Shown: one piece after another, positions 35,420 to 46,044 of the stretch
Layout of the letters: each line of letters opens with the position of its first letter
Numbering within the stretch: the first letter of the stretch is position 1
DNA from: Roseiarcus sp963726105
GTDB taxonomy: Bacteria > Pseudomonadota > Alphaproteobacteria > Rhizobiales > Beijerinckiaceae
Length of the DNA stretch: 64,000 nucleotides
Reading direction: 5' to 3'
Assembly (NCBI GenBank): GCA_963726105.1
Contig: CAVSBJ010000011.1
Coordinates: forward strand, 1-64,000
Made by a program: the position numbers and the translations under genes
The notes under the pieces: model-generated
What the model was told of the DNA's origin: nothing
Seen by the model: only the letters and a program-made list of their open reading frames with translations
Database searches by the model: none

Positions 35420-35886
35420 TGTGGAAGGAAATGCAAACCCTTCCGCCGGACGGGCGTCAGTCGGCTTCGGCGCTGATGATCGCACGCGGCGTCCGGCGGC
35501 TGCTTCTGGCGCGGGGCTTTTCGAGTGTGACCGAGTTACCGCTGACCGACGGGCGCCGTGCTGACATCGCGGCGGTCAATCGCGACGGTGAGGTGTTGAT
35601 CGTCGAGATCAAGTCATGCGCCTCGGACTTTCGCGCCGACCGCAAGTGGCGCGATTATGCCGCGTGCTGCGACCGGCTCTATTTCGCCATTTCGGAGCGG
35701 ACGCCGGCCGACCTGATGCCCCTTGAGGCCGGCCTCATCGTGGCGGACCCTCATGGCGCGGAGATCGTGCGTCAGGCCGAATTGAAGCGCATGGCTCCGG
35801 CCAGCCGTCGCGCGCTCCTGCTCCGCTTCGCCCGGGCTGCCGCCGATCGTTTGCATCGCTTGGCGGATCCGGCGGCTACGCCGTAA
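35419..35886 (+). CDS. mmcB: MmcB-family DNA repair protein (PD-(D/E)XK-like)
   Basis: This 155-residue alphaproteobacterial protein is related to MmcB, which Caulobacter needs for mitomycin C resistance. The core ELPLTDGRRADIAAVN and VLIVEIKSCASDFRADRKW contains the Asp and Glu-x-Lys of a PD-(D/E)XK nuclease-like active site. The ATG at 35419 overlaps the TGA of the GMC gene by one base; a downstream ATG at 35431 is possible. Its linkage with a transporter operon is probably an operon of convenience. Confidence 0.82.
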   Translation: MWKEMQTLPPDGRQSASALMIARGVRRLLLARGFSSVTELPLTDGRRADIAAVNRDGEVLIVEIKSCASDFRADRKWRDYAACCDRLYFAISERTPADLMPLEAGLIVADPHGAEIVRQAELKRMAPASRRALLLRFARAAADRLHRLADPAATP

Positions 35887-35929
35887 TTCTAGAACGCGGC
35901 GGCCCCTGGGCGTGGGTTGAGACTGTAGA

Positions 35930-36108
35930 GATCGGATGGCGAGCGCCCGACCCTTCTTCCGGCGGAACGCCCCAAGTCCGGCAAATCCGATGGCCATCAT
36001 CGCCCAAATCGCGACCTCCGGAACCGGCGCGCCAACACTGAACTCGAACACATTGGCATTCGAGAAGGGCGCCAGACCAGTGATCGTAAACCCGGAGAGA
36101 TCAACGGC
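35930..36108 (-). pseudogene. PEP-CTERM protein fragment with decayed sorting motif
   Basis: On the minus strand the frame reads VDLSGFTITGLAPFSNANVF, then GAPVPEVAIWAMMAIGFAGL and FRRKKGRALAI. The pattern and order match the C-terminal end of the intact PEP-CTERM gene at 36249-36923 (there VPEPSTWAMMALGFAGLGYA), but the key PEP motif has become PEV and the frame has no start codon. No stop follows ALAI, unlike in the intact gene. It is a remnant of tandem duplication. Confidence 0.65.
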
Positions 36109-36199
36109 TTCTCATAGCGACCACTTGGGGGAATTCGCCGGCCGCACGCGGCTTCCAAGGGGCTCGAACACCCACCCGTGGTCGGAGCACAAAAAGAAA

Positions 36200-36220
36200 G
36201 GGCCGCCTTGCGGGCGGCCC
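36200..36220 (-). terminator. Rho-independent terminator of the PEP-CTERM gene
   Basis: The stem GGGCCGCC/GGCGGCCC with a short loop is followed on the minus strand by a U-rich run (complement of aaaaagaaag at 36190-36199). It lies 29 bp past the stop of the leftward PEP-CTERM gene, whose transcription it should end. Confidence 0.8.
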
Positions 36221-36248
36221 CTTGCAGAGGTTTCGAAGAAAGATGCGA

Positions 36249-36923
36249 TCAGATCGCCAACGCCCAACTCTTCGTGTTGCGACGGAACGCGGCGTAGCCG
36301 AGCCCAGCGAAGCCAAGGGCCATCATCGCCCAAGTTGACGGCTCCGGTACCCCAGGGGCCCCGAGGCTAAACTCGAACGCATTACGCGTCGAGGAGAACG
36401 ACACCTGCGTGAATTGGCCAAGGCCAGTTATCGTAACCCACTGATTGTCTTGAGGCGAACTCTGATTGCCCGTTCCCAAAACTCCATTCATCCCCACCAA
36501 ATCCGCACCGGTTAGCGTGTAGCCATCGACAGTGATTGAAAGTGAGTTCAGGTTGGCGTTCCCACCGCCGTTGCCGTCGATCGAGCCCCAATAGAGGCTA
36601 AGGCTGGTCTGGGGCTTCGCCCAGGTGGCCATTTCCGTACCGCCACCCTCGACAGACATATAGGTCGTGCCCGTGGTTGTGCTGGTCCCCATTCCGAGAG
36701 GAGCGGCATATACGTTAGCAAGACTTCCCTTCTCGGTCTCGGCGACGCCTGAGACACTGGTCCACGTGATGCCGGCAAGCGTAAAGTTATTCTGATGGGC
36801 CGCTTCGGGAGCGAAGTACTGCGGATCCGCAGGTCCTTGCGCCAAGGTGACCGTGACGGCGCCTGCCGCCCCTGTCAGGGCCAACCAGACGAGCCCGGTT
36901 GTCATCAATAACGTTTTGCGCAT
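36249..36923 (-). CDS. PEP-CTERM sorting-domain secreted protein 1
   Basis: This 224-residue protein starts with a signal peptide (LLMTTGLVWLALTGAAGAVT) and ends in a PEP-CTERM signal: VPEPSTWAMMALGFAGLGYA followed by AAFRRN. The motif, hydrophobic helix and basic end are recognised by an exosortase (EpsH/XrtA type), encoded elsewhere. The body is rich in Thr, Gly and Ser with low charge, typical of surface or biofilm matrix proteins. No enzymatic motif is seen. A decayed paralogue lies just downstream and another PEP-CTERM gene is 0.6 kb upstream. Confidence 0.85.
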   Translation of the reverse strand: MRKTLLMTTGLVWLALTGAAGAVTVTLAQGPADPQYFAPEAAHQNNFTLAGITWTSVSGVAETEKGSLANVYAAPLGMGTSTTTGTTYMSVEGGGTEMATWAKPQTSLSLYWGSIDGNGGGNANLNSLSITVDGYTLTGADLVGMNGVLGTGNQSSPQDNQWVTITGLGQFTQVSFSSTRNAFEFSLGAPGVPEPSTWAMMALGFAGLGYAAFRRNTKSWALAI

Positions 36924-37505
36924 CTTAAAAATCCCCTAATCGGCCGCACACAACTAAGGGGTAGCAGCGGAAAAAGGGCAAGTCAACAGCTTTTCGCAGT
37001 GCAAAATGAAATTTTTCAATGAACAGGCCGTTGGTCAATCGTACTTTGTTGTTGAAGCGCTGCGGCCCGCGCGGACACCGCAACGGAAGCCGGATGACTT
37101 CTATGTCCATTGTGCTTTCATGCCAAGCAGATGCGGCCGACGCGCTGGGTCAGGGGTCCGCCGAACAGCCCTTCGTAAAGCGAATGTCCGCAAAGCGTCC
37201 GGGCGCGGCGAGAAGGCAAAGAGGCTGACCCTGTTCGCCCGTCCGAGCAGAGAAACGGCGTCGCACGCGCGAAGAGCGCCGCGCCAATGCTTCCAACTTT
37301 CGCCGCCCACGAGGTCGGCGTGCATCCCGCCGGCGCCATCAGCATCGGCGGGGCCTCGAACTCGCGCAGCGCCCGGTCGTGCGCCGAGCGATCGGGGCCG
37401 AGCGCAATCATCAGGTCGATGCAACAGAGGAGCGCGCTGCACGCGCCGCAAACCGCAGAGAGGGGTGACGAGCATAACGCAGATGTTCGACTGAGCCCTT
37501 GCGAC
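36924..37505. other. Intergenic stretch without a supportable gene
   Basis: Between the two PEP-CTERM genes. The left ~100 bp next to 36924 should contain the promoter of the leftward gene: 36985-37020 is AT-rich. The remaining 400 bp is GC-rich and open in several frames on both strands, but none of these products shows a recognisable domain, and they overlap one another. I treat them as chance frames or a lost gene. Confidence 0.4.
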
Positions 37506-38168
37506 CTACCGGGAAACTGCGGCGGCGCTGGCCTCGCGCCGGCGGAGGGCGGCGAAGCCGAGGACGGCGAAGCCAAGCGCCATCATCGCCCAGGTCGACG
37601 GTTCAGGAATAGAAGGGGTGACGCTTGTCGACGTGTTGGTGAACTCCACCCCGATTGATCCGCTCGCTTGGCTCGCGGTCAAACTGAGCAGAACTGGCAC
37701 ATTGACGAATGATCCGGCGGAATCGCTGACCGTTCCGGTCAGCTTCAGACCGATTTGATCTGTTGTCCCCCGGTTGACCGACATGACCGTGGTCAGCGTT
37801 TCGGTAAACACGTCCGTGCCCGGGCCGACGACCGTTGGCCAGGATAGGATCACGTCCGCGCCGAGCGGCCCAGGCCCAGTCCCGGACCCATAAATAATCT
37901 GGCTGCTCGGCGGGGAAGTCATCGCGGAAAGGCTGATCGGGTCAAAGAGAGCAAGCCCGGACTGATCGTCGGAGAAGACCTCATTCACCACCAAAAAAGA
38001 CAGGTCGAGATCGAGCAGGGTCGACTGGTCCAAGGATGAACCTGTGTAGCCGATCGAACCGTCAAACGCGGTGACGCCGAAGTCGATTGTGGCAGCTTCC
38101 GCAGCGCCGCCTGCTGCAAGCGTCGCGATCATAGCGGCACCGAGGCCCGCAATTACCGTACGCTTCAT
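37506..38168 (-). CDS. PEP-CTERM sorting-domain secreted protein 2
   Basis: This 220-residue protein has a signal peptide (VIAGLGAAMIATLAAGGAAEA) and a C-terminal IPEPSTWAMMALGFAVLGFA followed by ALRRREASA, the PEP-CTERM exosortase signal. The central beta-rich region (LDLDLSFLVVNEVFSDDQSG, VLLSLTASQASGSIGVEF) has no identified domain. Sequence similarity with protein 1 is limited to the sorting signal, so they are separate family members. It may be surface anchored or secreted after processing. Confidence 0.85.
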   Translation of the reverse strand: MKRTVIAGLGAAMIATLAAGGAAEAATIDFGVTAFDGSIGYTGSSLDQSTLLDLDLSFLVVNEVFSDDQSGLALFDPISLSAMTSPPSSQIIYGSGTGPGPLGADVILSWPTVVGPGTDVFTETLTTVMSVNRGTTDQIGLKLTGTVSDSAGSFVNVPVLLSLTASQASGSIGVEFTNTSTSVTPSIPEPSTWAMMALGFAVLGFAALRRREASAAAVSR

Positions 38169-38313
38169 GTCGAGATCCCCTTTGGCGCGCCGCGCGCGAC
38201 CTAATCACACGTTAGGGGCGGTTGTAAACTTTTTTTTGGCGATGCGGCAGCGCGGATCAAGCGACGTGATCCGATGACGGCGACGGTCGCCCGACGCGAT
38301 GGAAACAAAACGA

Positions 38314-40356
<2,043 letters not shown>

Positions 40357-40527
40357 CGCGGCGTCTCCGTCATTCCGCGGCCCAGGGCGCCGGGTATTGA
40401 ATGTCGTCGGCCACCCCCGTCATGTCGGGGCGGCCGCATCAAGCTAACGCGATCGAGCTAAGGCTTCGCTCATCGCCGCGCCCTGCTCGAACCCTCCATC
40501 CCGATCTCTCGCGCCGGGCCGTTCGGG

Positions 40528-42444
40528 TCAGATCGCGGACGAAATGCGTCCGGATTGATCACCAAAACCGTCAATGGCTGCTTCCGCGTCGGCAAGGTCA
40601 GCCAAGTTCGCTTTGATATCAAGCAGTCGGGCAAGATTAAGCTCGTTTGGCTCCGTTGCAAGCAACCGCTCCGCGAGCTTCAGATCCCTATCTAACGCAC
40701 CAGCCCGCCGATGCAAGGCCAAGCTTTGCCTTAAGACCTGATCGGCGTCCGCTGGCGCCGCCTCCGGCCGCATGCACCACCAATTCGGCATCTTTGCGGC
40801 CAGGCCCAAGATCCGCTCGCGAGCTGGCCCGTGCCCCACGCCCGTCAGCCATTCCGCGAGCGCCGTGGACGAGATCAGCGCGTCGACCGGGGCGCCAAGC
40901 AGCGCGTCGCGGAAGGCGCTAACGCCAGCGCCCCTGAATTCGGTCTCCGCCAGTTCCTCGTAACGGCTCTCGATCAATGCTGGATGGCCAAGCGCAATCG
41001 AAAGGATCATGACCTCGCGCGCCGGCAGGCGAGCGCGGCGGCCGAGCTTGCTTTGCGGCGCCAGGGGCGTTTCCGCAACGCCGATCCGCAGCCCGCGCGG
41101 GGAAAACGGGCCGCCGCGCCGTGGGACGAAGGCCTGTTTCGCGCTCGCGTAGCCTCGGGCCGGCCGCTCGCGTTCGTCGCCGAAGAACGCCGACAGCCGA
41201 CGCTTCACGTCGGCCTGGTAATGGCGGCGCAGCGGTTCGTCGGCGATCTTGCTGACCGCCTCGCTAAGGCGCCGCTCGAGCGCGGCACGCGGCTCGGGCG
41301 TGTCGAACCGCTCGCCGTCGGTCTCGCGCATGAACAGCATGTCGGCGAGCGGCCGCGCGTCCTTGAGATGCTCGGCCATCGCCGCCGGCCCGCTCTGGCG
41401 AATGAGATCGTCGGGATCCTGACCTTCGGGCAGAAGCGCGAAGCGCAGGCTCTTGCCCACGCCGATCAGCGGCAGCGCCGTCTCGATGGCGCGGAACGCC
41501 GCCCGCCGTCCCGCGCCGTCGCCGTCGAAGCACAGGATCGGCTCGCCCGCCATCGCCCACAATAACGCGCATTGATCGGGCGTGAGCGCCGTGCCGAGCG
41601 GCGCGACGACGTTGGGGAAGCCGGCCTCGCTCGACGCGATCGCGTCGATATAGCCTTCGACCACGACGATTGCGCCTGAATCATGCGCGGCCTTGCGCGC
41701 GCGGTGATGATTGAAGAGCAGCGCGCCCTTGTGGAAGAGAGCGGTCTCCGGCGAATTGAGGTACTTTGCCTTCGCGCCGGCCTCCATCGCCCGCCCGCCG
41801 AAGGCAATGACGCGGCCGGCGCGATCGTGGATCGGAAACATCACCCGGTCGCGGAACCGGTCGTAAGGAACGGCGATGTCTTCCCCGTGCACGAGCAGGC
41901 CCGCTTCGATCATCGCCTCGGCGCTCACGCCCTGGGCGGCGAGTGCGTCGCGCAACATAAAGCGCTCGGGTGAGGCGTAGCCGAGCCCAAAGCGCTGCTG
42001 CACCGGGGCGCCGAGGCCGCGATCGGCGAGATAGCCGCGCGCTTTGGCGCCGACCGGCTGCTGGAGGTTCGCTTCGAACAGGCGCGCCGCCATCGCGAGA
42101 ACGTCGATCAGCTGTAAGCGCTTTTTGTCCTGCGCCGCATCGGCGCTGCTCTGGCGCGGCATCGGCAGTCCGGCCATGTTGGCGAGCCGCTCGACCGCTT
42201 CCGGGAAAGTGAGGCCCTCGGTCTCCATCAGAAACGCGAACGCGTCGCCGTGTTTGCCGGACGAAAAGTCGTGGAAGAAGCCCTTCTGGTCGTTGACGAA
42301 GAACGACGGCGTCCTCTCCGCACTAAAGGGCGAAAGACCCCGCCACTCGCGCCCTTCCTTGCGCAATTTGACGCGTGTCCCCGCCACCTCCGAGACCGGC
42401 AGGCGGGCCCTGATCTCATCGAGAAATTCGGGCGGGAACTTCAT
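40528..42444 (-). CDS. dnaG: DNA primase DnaG, without canonical zinc ligands
   Basis: This 638-residue primase makes RNA primers for replication. The order is an N-terminal zinc-ribbon-like domain (1-100), TOPRIM catalytic core (VVVEGYIDAIASSEAGFPNV, then ILCFDGDGAGRRAAFRA), and a C-terminal helicase-interaction domain. The active-site residues appear intact. In the zinc domain the usual Cys-x2-His and Cys-x2-Cys are replaced: SPFS (Ser38, Ser41) and DFSS (Asp59, Ser62), so no zinc can be bound there. I recall the same loss in some Rhizobiales relatives. The Gly-Lys-His-Gly-Asp turn (GKHGDAFAFLMETEGLTFPE) and aromatic core are retained. Confidence 0.95.
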   Translation of the reverse strand: MKFPPEFLDEIRARLPVSEVAGTRVKLRKEGREWRGLSPFSAERTPSFFVNDQKGFFHDFSSGKHGDAFAFLMETEGLTFPEAVERLANMAGLPMPRQSSADAAQDKKRLQLIDVLAMAARLFEANLQQPVGAKARGYLADRGLGAPVQQRFGLGYASPERFMLRDALAAQGVSAEAMIEAGLLVHGEDIAVPYDRFRDRVMFPIHDRAGRVIAFGGRAMEAGAKAKYLNSPETALFHKGALLFNHHRARKAAHDSGAIVVVEGYIDAIASSEAGFPNVVAPLGTALTPDQCALLWAMAGEPILCFDGDGAGRRAAFRAIETALPLIGVGKSLRFALLPEGQDPDDLIRQSGPAAMAEHLKDARPLADMLFMRETDGERFDTPEPRAALERRLSEAVSKIADEPLRRHYQADVKRRLSAFFGDERERPARGYASAKQAFVPRRGGPFSPRGLRIGVAETPLAPQSKLGRRARLPAREVMILSIALGHPALIESRYEELAETEFRGAGVSAFRDALLGAPVDALISSTALAEWLTGVGHGPARERILGLAAKMPNWWCMRPEAAPADADQVLRQSLALHRRAGALDRDLKLAERLLATEPNELNLARLLDIKANLADLADAEAAIDGFGDQSGRISSAI

Positions 42445-42554
42445 GGGAGCCAGATTGGCCTGCGTTACGGCTTTGGCAAGGCGGGGCGCGCGTTGTCCCC
42501 CGCTTTCGCAACCGCCACTGAGCGCAGCGGCCGCCCGGCGCGGCGCTAGCGGCC

Positions 42555-42654
42555 GTCATCGCGAGCGTGAGCGAAGCGATCAGGGATCGCAGGGCGTCGC
42601 GCTTCATCTCCTGGATCGCCGCGTCGGCCGTTGGCCTCCTCGCGATGACGGCCG
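42555..42654. repeat. REP-like long palindromic repeat, copy D
   Basis: The left arm is CGTCATCGCGAGCGTGAGCG, continuing aagcgatcaggg; the right arm near 42610-42654 is its complement (CTGGATCGCCGCGTC, CCTCGCGATGACG). It belongs with the copies at 13626, 16021 and 27129 and lies in the gap between dnaG and the aldo/keto reductase gene. Confidence 0.8.
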
Positions 42655-42693
42655 ACGCCTGGTTCGCGACCGCCGCTGACGGCGAGTGCCCGT

Positions 42694-43728
42694 CTATCCC
42701 TTCGTCGGCGCGGCCGACTCCAGAAGCTTGGCCGATTTGAGATCCGACCAGAAGCTGGGCGGGATCTCGACCGTCGCGTCGTGGACGTTCCCCTTGACCT
42801 CTTCCGGCTTCACCGCGCCGAGCACGACGGTGACGACAGCGGGATGGCCAAGCGCGAATTGGATCGCCGCCTGGCGCAGCGTGACCTTGTGCCTTTTGCA
42901 GATTTCCTCGATCGCCTTCACCTTGTCGACGACCGCCTTCGGAGCGGCCGTGTAGTCGAATTTTGCGCCGGGTCCTGATCCGGTCGCCAGAATGCCGGAA
43001 TTGAACACGCCGGCGAGCATCACGCCCATGTTCTTTTCGAGCGCAAGCGGCAGAAACTCGGCCAAGCCCGTCTGGTCGATCAGCGTATAGCGGCCGGCCA
43101 TCATCGCCACGTCGAAGTCGCCGGCCTTGGCGAATTTGACGCAGGTGTCGGCTTCGTTGATGCCAAAGCCGATCGCCTTGATGACCTTCTCGTTGCGCAG
43201 CTTGTCGAGCGCGCGGTAGCTGCCCTCCATCGCTTCCTTGAAGCGGCCCGGCGCTTCTTCCTTGCCATGCGTCCAGACGTCGCAATCATGAATGAGAACG
43301 ATGTCAATCCGGTCGAGCCCCATGCGCAACAGGGAATGCTCGATCGAACGCATCGCGCCGTCATAGGAATAATCAAAGCGCGGCGCGTGCGGATGTCCGC
43401 CGGCGAAGCCGGGCGAAACCACGTCGCTGCGCGGCTTGGGCGGCTTGGTGAACGGGTCCATGATGCGGCCGATCTTGGTCGAGACCAGGATCTCGTCGCG
43501 CTTCGCGCGCCGTAAGCCTGCGCCCATCCGGGCTTCCGCGAGCCCGTTGCCGTAATGGGGCGAAGAATCGAACACCTTGACCCCGCTCGCGAGCGCCTGC
43601 TCGATCGTCGCGATCGACGTCTTTTCGTCGAGCAATTCATAGAAGTCGCCAAGCGGGCCGGTCCCCTCGCCAACGACGGAGAACGTCAGCCCCTCGCCGT
43701 TCCGGGCCTTGATGCGTCGCGTTTCCAT
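42694..43728 (-). CDS. Aldo/keto reductase (sugar-dehydrogenase-like)
   Basis: This 344-residue cytosolic NAD(P)-dependent TIM-barrel oxidoreductase resembles D-threo-aldose/L-fucose dehydrogenases. Conserved features are the early TIM strand GVKVFDSSPHYGNGLAEARM with catalytic Asp and Tyr, KIGRI for the catalytic Lys, and IVLIHDCDVW for the catalytic His. GAVKPEEVKGNV binds the cofactor phosphate. It stands alone on the minus strand. The native substrate is not predictable; C5-C6 sugars or aldehydes are likely. Confidence 0.88.
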   Translation of the reverse strand: METRRIKARNGEGLTFSVVGEGTGPLGDFYELLDEKTSIATIEQALASGVKVFDSSPHYGNGLAEARMGAGLRRAKRDEILVSTKIGRIMDPFTKPPKPRSDVVSPGFAGGHPHAPRFDYSYDGAMRSIEHSLLRMGLDRIDIVLIHDCDVWTHGKEEAPGRFKEAMEGSYRALDKLRNEKVIKAIGFGINEADTCVKFAKAGDFDVAMMAGRYTLIDQTGLAEFLPLALEKNMGVMLAGVFNSGILATGSGPGAKFDYTAAPKAVVDKVKAIEEICKRHKVTLRQAAIQFALGHPAVVTVVLGAVKPEEVKGNVHDATVEIPPSFWSDLKSAKLLESAAPTKG

Positions 43729-43901
43729 CTCACCTCCACGAATGTCCCGTCGCTCCGGCGCGCCTTGATGCGGACGGCGGCATGTTTCATGAGCGGAAGC
43801 CTAACGCAAGGCGCACGGCCGCGAAAGGCAAGCCGCGCGTCGCGGCGCTTCGGCGCCGATTGCCGACATTCTGCGCGCCTGCCTTGGCCGTTAGCCGAGC
43901 T

Positions 43902-44846
43902 CTATCTCCGGGCTCTCGCCCGCGGCTTGGCCGCACTGAAATCGGCGGCGCGCAAAAGAAACACTTCGCCCGACGTGTCTTCGGTGTCGAGCCAGGCGAA
44001 TGGCAGATGCGGGAACTCCTGCTCGAGCGCCTCGCGGCCGCCGCCGACCTCGCAAACCAGCGCGCCATCCGTCGTCAAATGCTTCGGCGCTTCGCCCAGG
44101 ATCCGGCGCACGACGTCGAGCCCATCCATCCCGCCAGCATGCGCAAGCACCGGCTCGGCCGCATATTCGGGCGGAAAGCTCGCGATCGCCGCCGCATCGA
44201 CATAAGGCGGATTGGTCAGGATCAAGTCGAAGCGCGCGCCCTCGACCGGAGCGAACAAGTCTCCCTGCTTCAGCACGATGCGGTCCTGAAGCCCATGCTC
44301 CTCGAGGTTGCGCGCGGCCACTTCGAGGGCGCCGGGCGAGACGTCAACCGCCTCGATGCGCGCGTTGGGAAAGACGCGGGCGGCGAGAAGGGCGAGCGAA
44401 CCGCCCCCTGTGCAGAGGTCGAGCACGGAGACGATCGTCTTTGGATCGCCGGTCAGCCGGTTGTCCTCGGCGAAAGCCGTCATCACCAATTCGCCGATCA
44501 GGCTGCGCGGGACGATCACGCGCTCATCGACGTAGAACGGCACGCCCTGGATGTAGGCGCGGTTGACAAGGTAGGCGGCCGGCGTTCGGGTGGTTGCGCG
44601 CGCCTCGATCAGTTCTAAGAGTCGCGTACGTTCATGGCGAAGCAGTCTCGCGTCGAGAAACGGATCGAGCATGTCGATCGGCAGGCCCAGACCCTCGAGG
44701 ATCAGAAAGGCGGCTTCGTCGAGCGCTGTCGTCGCGCCGTGGCCGAAGGCGAGGCCAGCAGAGAGAAAGCGCCCGACCGCATAGCGCAGCCAGTCTCGCA
44801 GGGTGAGGAATGTTTCAACCCTCTCGTCGGCCGGCGGTTCACGCAA
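43902..44846 (-). CDS. prmB: Ribosomal protein L3 glutamine N5-methyltransferase PrmB
   Basis: This 314-residue SAM-dependent enzyme methylates a glutamine side chain of ribosomal protein L3. SAM motif I is VLDLCTGGGSLALLAA and the catalytic NPPY is in FDLILTNPPYVDAAAIASFP. The N-terminal helical extension (TLRDWLRYAVGRFLSAGLAF and FGHGATTALDEAAF) and the motif IVPRSLIGELV are typical of PrmB rather than PrmC. It lies 24 bp after the PsiF-like gene and may share its transcript. Confidence 0.93.
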   Translation of the reverse strand: MREPPADERVETFLTLRDWLRYAVGRFLSAGLAFGHGATTALDEAAFLILEGLGLPIDMLDPFLDARLLRHERTRLLELIEARATTRTPAAYLVNRAYIQGVPFYVDERVIVPRSLIGELVMTAFAEDNRLTGDPKTIVSVLDLCTGGGSLALLAARVFPNARIEAVDVSPGALEVAARNLEEHGLQDRIVLKQGDLFAPVEGARFDLILTNPPYVDAAAIASFPPEYAAEPVLAHAGGMDGLDVVRRILGEAPKHLTTDGALVCEVGGGREALEQEFPHLPFAWLDTEDTSGEVFLLRAADFSAAKPRARARR

Positions 44847-44870
44847 GGACGCCCGCCTCGAGCACGAAGC

Positions 44871-45146
44871 TCATAAGCCTCGCTTGCACTCGAGCAAGAA
44901 GCGCTTCCGCGTCTTGCCCTGAAGACCCTGAGCGTCGGCCTTTTGCGCACATTCGATTGACCTTGCGGACAGCACGGCGGGGTCCTGTCTGGGGGCGGGG
45001 AGAGGCTCGGCGGCTGGCTTCACGGGGGCGCCGCCGTCCATGGCCACCGTCGCGATCTGCGCGACGACGACGGAGGTCAAGAGCGTTTCCGAGGCAATAA
45101 GGGAGAGCGCGCAAACCCAAACAAAGGACACGACGCGTATATTCAA
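44871..45146 (-). CDS. Small secreted PsiF-repeat-like protein
   Basis: This 91-residue protein has a signal peptide (SFVWVCALSLIASETLLTSVV) and a short Pro/Ala linker. The C-terminal block ECAQKADAQGLQGKTRKRFL followed by LECKRG matches the PsiF repeat (Cys-x-Lys/Gln ... GLxGK-R-xFxxxC). Function of PsiF proteins is unknown; in E. coli psiF is phosphate-starvation inducible. It lies upstream of prmB on the same strand. Confidence 0.75.
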   Translation of the reverse strand: MNIRVVSFVWVCALSLIASETLLTSVVVAQIATVAMDGGAPVKPAAEPLPAPRQDPAVLSARSIECAQKADAQGLQGKTRKRFLLECKRGL

Positions 45147-45453
45147 AGTTATTCCTGCTGACGTCGATGGTTAACTGATCTTGAGCTTGGTTATAAGATC
45201 GACATTCGAATTTCAAGCGAATCGATTTGCTGCGCCCAGCCTGACTTCGCAGATCTCGGATGACTCAAACCCATAGCGCCCGGGCAGCCTGTGGGCGCCT
45301 CGCCGCAATGGCCAAAAGGCGCGCCCGCCTCTGTTCGGTTGCCGTCGAGCTGCTTGCGTACGCTGCAATGCAAAAAAAGGTTGGGCTGCGCAAAAAAAAC
45401 GCTTATCTTATGTTGGCGCGCGTCGGCGTTACCCTCGGACCGGCATCAACCTC
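45147..45453. other. Divergent intergenic region before phaR
   Basis: No protein-coding gene is recognised. It contains a TGC-rich, A-tract-rich segment at 45350-45410 upstream of phaR, listed separately as a possible operator. The leftward part must carry the promoter for the PsiF-like gene. Confidence 0.5.
45363..45393. promoter_or_regulatory. Possible PhaR operator (TGC-motif repeats)
   Basis: CTGCAATGCAA at 45363-45373 and CTGCGCAA at 45386-45393 resemble the CTGC-N3-GCA boxes that PhaR binds in related bacteria. They lie 60-90 bp before the phaR ATG next to A-tracts, where autorepression would act. This is inferred by motif resemblance with one or more mismatches. Confidence 0.35.
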
Positions 45454-46044
45454 ATGGCTAATTCCACTCCGATTACGATCAAGAAGTACGCCAATCGCCG
45501 TCTGTATAATACGGCGTCGAGCGCATATGTAACGCTGGCCGATTTGGCGAAAATGGTGAAAGCCGGCGAGGACTTCATCGTTTATGACGCCAAAACCAAC
45601 GAAGACATCACCCGTTCGGTCCTCACTCAGATCATCTTCGAGCAAGAGGGGATCGCGGGGCAGTCGCTACTGCCGACTACGTTCTTGCGCCAGCTGATCC
45701 GCTTCTATGGGGACAGCATGCAGGCGATTCTGCCGAGCTATCTGGAATTTTCGATTGATCGCTTTTCGGGCGAGCAGCCGGCGATGCGGGAAGCCGCAAG
45801 CCGCATGTTTGGTCCGGAGGCGTTCTCGGCCGGCTCCTTCGCCGCTCTCCAGGAATTGACGAAAAAGAATTTCGCCGCGTTCAATCAGGCTTTGGCGATG
45901 TTCTCGCCATTCGCCGGCGTGACCCCGGCCGCGGACGCGGCCAAGAAGGCGAATTCCGAGGGTGATATCGACGATCTGCGCACTCAGCTGTCCGACATGC
46001 AAAAACGCCTCGAAACTTTGGCCAAGAAGACTGATACGCCTTAA
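45454..46044 (+). CDS. phaR: Polyhydroxyalkanoate synthesis repressor PhaR
   Basis: This 196-residue regulator senses polyhydroxyalkanoate granules and represses phasin and its own gene. The N-terminal DNA-binding domain reads PITIKKYANRRLYNTASSAY and VTLADLAKMVKAGEDFIVYD; the accumulation-regulator domain follows (SVLTQIIFEQEGIAGQSLLP, FLRQLIRFYGDSMQAILPSY). It suggests that the organism makes PHA storage granules, though no synthase gene is here. It is convergent with gloB, overlapping by 4 bp. Confidence 0.95.
   Translation: MANSTPITIKKYANRRLYNTASSAYVTLADLAKMVKAGEDFIVYDAKTNEDITRSVLTQIIFEQEGIAGQSLLPTTFLRQLIRFYGDSMQAILPSYLEFSIDRFSGEQPAMREAASRMFGPEAFSAGSFAALQELTKKNFAAFNQALAMFSPFAGVTPAADAAKKANSEGDIDDLRTQLSDMQKRLETLAKKTDTP

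Noticed and set aside
37101..37576. Overlapping open frames on both strands between the PEP-CTERM genes
   Set aside because: Several frames are open at once, none has a ribosome-binding site or recognisable domain. GC composition explains them.
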